This document shows, piece after piece, positions 61,242-64,000 of a stretch of 64,000 nucleotides of DNA. The DNA lies in the NCBI RefSeq assembly GCF_014203275.1, contig NZ_JACHIP010000001.1:744001-808000 (forward strand). The letters are read 5' to 3'. This DNA is from Granulicella aggregans. GTDB lineage: Bacteria > Acidobacteriota > Terriglobia > Terriglobales > Acidobacteriaceae. Position numbers and translations under genes: made by a program. The notes below the pieces were generated by a model that saw nothing but the letters and a program-made list of their open reading frames with translations, had not been told where the DNA came from and ran no database searches. The number at the start of each line of letters is the position of its first letter. Position 1 is the stretch's first letter.

Positions 61242-61928
61242 ATGGCAGGCATACTCTTCATCATCTCGGCACCCTCAGGCTCTGGTAAGTCGACGCTGGT
61301 CAGCCAGTTGCTCACCCTCGTCGAAGGCATCGAGTTCTCCATCTCCTATACCACCCGCGCGCCCCGCGGCTCGGAGACGAATGGCCGCGAGTATCACTTC
61401 ACCACCCGCGAAGAATTTCTTCGCATGGTCGACGCGGGCGAGTTCCTGGAATGGGCAGAGGTCTTCGGCAACTTCTACGGCACCGCCGCCTCGGCCCTCG
61501 CGCACGCCAGCGAACGGGGCAAAGACCTGCTGCTGGACATCGACGTCCAGGGCGCGCTCCAGGTAATGAAGAAGCTTCCAGCAGCCGTCTCCATCTTCAT
61601 CCTTCCGCCCAGTCCGGAGGTGCTTGAATTGCGCCTTCGCAACCGCAGCCAGGCAGAGCATATGACCATCGAAGCGGTCATCGAGCGCCGCCTGACCGAA
61701 GCCCGCGAAGAGCTCAAGCAACTCGAGCACTACCGTTACGCTCTGGTCAACGATGTTCTCGATCAGGCTGCCACTGAACTCCGCGCTATAGTGCTTAGCG
61801 AACGCATCATCGCCGCAGGAGAGCAACCTCAAGCCGCAGATACTGACGCGGCGACAGCATCCACCTGCCTGACCGCAGCTCCCTCGCCTCGGCTTGAAGC
61901 TGCTCTCACAACCTTTTACAACTCCTGA
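61242..61928 (+). CDS. gmk: Guanylate kinase
   Basis: A 228-residue enzyme phosphorylating GMP to GDP with ATP. P-loop SAPSGSGKST (about 9-18), GMP site YTTRAPRGSETNGREYHFTT, VFGNFYGTA, DIDVQGALQV and LPPSPEVLELRLRNR are in order. The last 30 residues (after IIAAGEQ) are an Ala/Thr-rich extension absent from most homologues. The omega-subunit gene follows, a common bacterial pairing. No clear ribosome-binding site is seen before the ATG. Confidence 0.96.
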   Translation: MAGILFIISAPSGSGKSTLVSQLLTLVEGIEFSISYTTRAPRGSETNGREYHFTTREEFLRMVDAGEFLEWAEVFGNFYGTAASALAHASERGKDLLLDIDVQGALQVMKKLPAAVSIFILPPSPEVLELRLRNRSQAEHMTIEAVIERRLTEAREELKQLEHYRYALVNDVLDQAATELRAIVLSERIIAAGEQPQAADTDAATASTCLTAAPSPRLEAALTTFYNS

Positions 61929-62038
61929 TCCCGTTTCAGTTACGTGCCATACTCCGTCGTCGCACCTGCCCAGTAATGCTGGAATTGCCTTGGCTATTCC
62001 TTCGCGGTGAGTTACCCTCTCCGCACGGGGTGAAAAGC

Positions 62039-62275
62039 ATGACGATTGAGAGTGCCTTCCACAACAAATACAGCCTGGTCAAAGGTGTTGCACGCCGCGC
62101 CCGTCAACTGCAGTCTGGGGCGCCCGCGCTCGGCGTCTCAAAGTCGATGAAGGCTTGTCGCGTCGCGCAGGACGAGATCCGCTCCGGTGCCGTCTCCTAC
62201 GTTGTGACCCAGAAGGGCAGCCACATCCCGGCCGCGCCCGGAGATCACATCTCCGAACCAGACGACCACGTCTAA
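62039..62275 (+). CDS. rpoZ: RNA polymerase omega subunit
   Basis: A 78-residue protein: NKYSLVKGVARRARQLQSGA (about 8-27) is the conserved omega core where the subunit contacts beta-prime, followed by ACRVAQDEIRSGAVSYVV, the second conserved helix. It follows gmk on the same strand, as in many bacteria. The start at 62039 has GGGG 7-10 bases upstream; a longer frame from 61976 has an unlikely N-terminus. Confidence 0.85.
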   Translation: MTIESAFHNKYSLVKGVARRARQLQSGAPALGVSKSMKACRVAQDEIRSGAVSYVVTQKGSHIPAAPGDHISEPDDHV

Positions 62276-62288
62276 CAAATAGCAACGG

Positions 62289-63116
62289 CTAAGCCTGCAA
62301 CAGTGTTTTGATCTCGAATCGAAACATGTCTTCGAAGGTGCAGAACTCGGGCACTCCGAGTTCTAGGACCGGGGCCGTTGCGATGATGGCTGGAATGTGA
62401 TGCTCCAGGACAGCTTGGTACTGCCTCTGTTCCTTTTGGGTGAAAGGGGCAACCTGGTAGGCCAGGGTCATGTGGAAGGCATAGTTCGCGTGGTCTTTCA
62501 GCCTGAACCGATACACCTCTGAGAGTCGATCGCGCAGGGTCCGCAGCTTGTGGTTCTCCACCTCGTCGGCCGGCGAGAGCCGAAGCGTGCAGGCGCGGCC
62601 ATAGCCGAACGTATGCGGACCATTCACTCTCACGCGAATCGGAAGCTGGCACTCTGTATCAAAGCTCTTCATACGCTCGCCAATAATGCGATTACATTCG
62701 GCGATCGGAGCATCACGCGGAATATCCGACGGCCAGTTCTCAGCCGTGCGGCCCTGGTCGTTCGTCCCTGGGAACACGGTCATGTGGTAACTCTCGCTGG
62801 GAAGCATGCCGAGCTTGTGGATGAAGGGACTTTTGCGAAGCGCGTCACCCAGCGCCGTGATCGCATCGCGGGTGTGGCTCTGCTGTGGCAGATGGCAGAT
62901 TACGGTGTTGCCCGCAAACCCCCGGCGGCGGCCATCGGGATAGAACTTGAGCACCGTATCCCGCGTGGGAATGGCGCTGTCCGAGTCATGATCCTCAGTC
63001 GCCTGCGGCCGGGCAGGCTCCGCAATCAGCGAAACGGGGAGCGCCCCAGCCAGCGAGGCGGCTGCGGAGCTGAGCAGAAAGTTGCGACGGCTTTGGAGTT
63101 GTGTGTCACGAGGCAT
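62289..63116 (-). CDS. Tat-exported DUF1868-type 2H phosphoesterase
   Basis: A 275-residue protein of the 2H (LigT-like) fold. Two H-x-T motifs, YHMTVF (about 110-115) and FHMTLAY (about 214-220), supply the paired catalytic histidines; TVLKFYPDGRRRGFAGNTVI is the DUF1868 N-terminal block. A twin-arginine signal (SRRNFLLSSAAASLAGA) predicts export, unusual for a family known from cytoplasmic cyclic-phosphate or RNA-end chemistry. Start ATG 63116 follows AAAGGA. Same strand as the Oar-like receptor at the window edge, 94 bp after its stop. Confidence 0.72.
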   Translation of the reverse strand: MPRDTQLQSRRNFLLSSAAASLAGALPVSLIAEPARPQATEDHDSDSAIPTRDTVLKFYPDGRRRGFAGNTVICHLPQQSHTRDAITALGDALRKSPFIHKLGMLPSESYHMTVFPGTNDQGRTAENWPSDIPRDAPIAECNRIIGERMKSFDTECQLPIRVRVNGPHTFGYGRACTLRLSPADEVENHKLRTLRDRLSEVYRFRLKDHANYAFHMTLAYQVAPFTQKEQRQYQAVLEHHIPAIIATAPVLELGVPEFCTFEDMFRFEIKTLLQA

Positions 63117-63210
63117 GAGAGGTCCTTTATTCATGAGGCTTTGAAACAGGACGACCCGCGTCACTAAAGACAGGGCCACGGTCGTCCCGTTTGCGAGGTT
63201 TCGGTTTGAG

Positions 63211-64000
63211 TTAGAAAGCGAGACGAAGAGCCAGTTGCACCTGCCGCGACGGGAAGACGCTGGTGCTTCCGCTGAAGGTGCCGAAGCTGGCGTTCGGGCT
63301 CAGCACTCCCGCAGCGCTCTCCGTACCGATGTTGGCGCTTGGGCTGATGTAGTTCGTCGAGTTCAACACATTGAAAGCCTCAATACGGAACTCCAGCGTC
63401 TGGCGGTCGGTCAGCAGAGTGAACTTCTTGTGCGCCGCCAGGTCGAACTGCGCGAATGCAGGCCCGCGCAGATTATTGCGGCCAGCGTTGCCGAAGAGCT
63501 GCGCTCCCGTCGGTCCAGAGACCGCCGTAGAATTGAGATAGCCGCCAAGAGCGCTCTTCGACTTCGTCAGCGTACCCCCGTAGACCGCGCCCGCAGTCGT
63601 GACGAGATTGGGTCGCAGCGCATACACCGAGCTCGTTGTAGATACGACTTGATTCGTGTTCGCCGTGTACGTCAGGTCGATCGGCACACCGCTGGTGACG
63701 ATGTTGATGCCCGTCAGTTGCCAGCCGCCCAGCAACTCCTGCTGCCATGCCGGCGCGCTCGATCCATACCTGCGTCCATGTCCGAAGGGAAGGTCAGCGA
63801 TCACCGAGGTCGTATCGTTCAGCGGCTGGTCATAGCCCGAAGGCCCGCGATCCCCGGCTGGGTTGGCGATGTTCGTCACAGCGCCATCACCGTTGTTCGC
63901 CTCCAGATCTGCAGAGGAGTTATTGATGCCCCGCGACCAGGTGAACGAGTTGATCAGGAACAGTCCGTTCTTGAAGCGCCGCTCCAGCTTCGTCTGCAGC
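63211..64000 (-). CDS. Oar-like TonB-dependent receptor, C-terminal part (runs off window)
   Basis: The open frame covers at least 262 C-terminal residues and continues past base 64000. It reads as a barrel end: LERRFKNGLFLINSFTWSRG, FGHGRRYGSSAPAWQQELLG, GGWQLTGINIVTSGVPIDLT, FAQFDLAAHKKFTLLTDRQT, EFRIEAFNVLNSTNYISPSA and a terminal VQLALRLAF with final phenylalanine. This pattern matches the two complete Oar-like receptors in the window. The N-terminal domains are not visible. Confidence 0.85.
   Translation of the reverse strand, partial: LQTKLERRFKNGLFLINSFTWSRGINNSSADLEANNGDGAVTNIANPAGDRGPSGYDQPLNDTTSVIADLPFGHGRRYGSSAPAWQQELLGGWQLTGINIVTSGVPIDLTYTANTNQVVSTTSSVYALRPNLVTTAGAVYGGTLTKSKSALGGYLNSTAVSGPTGAQLFGNAGRNNLRGPAFAQFDLAAHKKFTLLTDRQTLEFRIEAFNVLNSTNYISPSANIGTESAAGVLSPNASFGTFSGSTSVFPSRQVQLALRLAF

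Overview
The window looks like the chromosome of a soil or plant-associated acidobacterium (Terriglobales/Acidobacteriaceae type). Reasons: three very large Oar-like TonB-dependent outer-membrane receptors with an N-terminal carboxypeptidase-regulatory-like domain, two PadR plus duplicated-permease (ADOP) modules, many exported glycoside hydrolases, a BshA (bacillithiol) gene, and fairly high GC with strong TTG/GTG start usage. No CRISPR array, insertion sequence, prophage or rRNA was seen. Two tRNA genes are present (Val-UAC, Asp-GUC).

Region 1 (1-22.9 kb) is a dense carbohydrate locus: edge of a probable SGNH/GDSL hydrolase, GH18, an Oar-like TonB receptor, GH29 alpha-fucosidase, GH35 beta-galactosidase, GH20 hexosaminidase, a DeoR-type regulator divergent from a SIS aminosugar-phosphate enzyme and a GlcNAc-type kinase, a PA14-containing GH3, GH125 and GH92 mannosidases, and a divergent pair for oxidative L-fucose breakdown (short-chain dehydrogenase and L-fuconate dehydratase). 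Nearly every linkage of a plant-type N-glycan (Fuc, Gal, GlcNAc, Man, possibly Xyl) has a matching enzyme, and the released GlcNAc and fucose have dedicated intracellular enzymes. I read it as an N-glycan utilisation locus.

Region 2 (23-45 kb) is regulatory and membrane biology: tRNA-Val, a GT-C-like polytopic membrane protein, a decayed luciferase-like monooxygenase, PadR/ADOP module 1, a BlaI - M56 (BlaR1-like) - secreted repeat protein - small secreted protein - secreted acetamidase cluster, a second Oar-like receptor, an ECF sigma / anti-sigma / two secreted HEAT-repeat protein operon, PadR/ADOP module 2, and tRNA-Asp.

Region 3 (45-64 kb) holds a Tat-exported GH127-type enzyme (arabinose-containing plant glycans), an XRE-S24-like regulator, unknown membrane proteins including a 59-residue one whose ribosome-binding site lies in a hairpin, a glycerophosphodiesterase, a second PA14-GH3, a sulfurtransferase - ChbG/HpnK deacetylase - BshA operon, TetR and a divergent Old Yellow Enzyme, a LytS-type histidine kinase, gmk-rpoZ, an exported 2H phosphoesterase, and the C-terminal end of a third Oar-like receptor.

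Functions are family assignments from motifs read by eye; no database search was possible. Start codons were moved from the longest frame where a Shine-Dalgarno sequence, signal peptide or family length argued for it.
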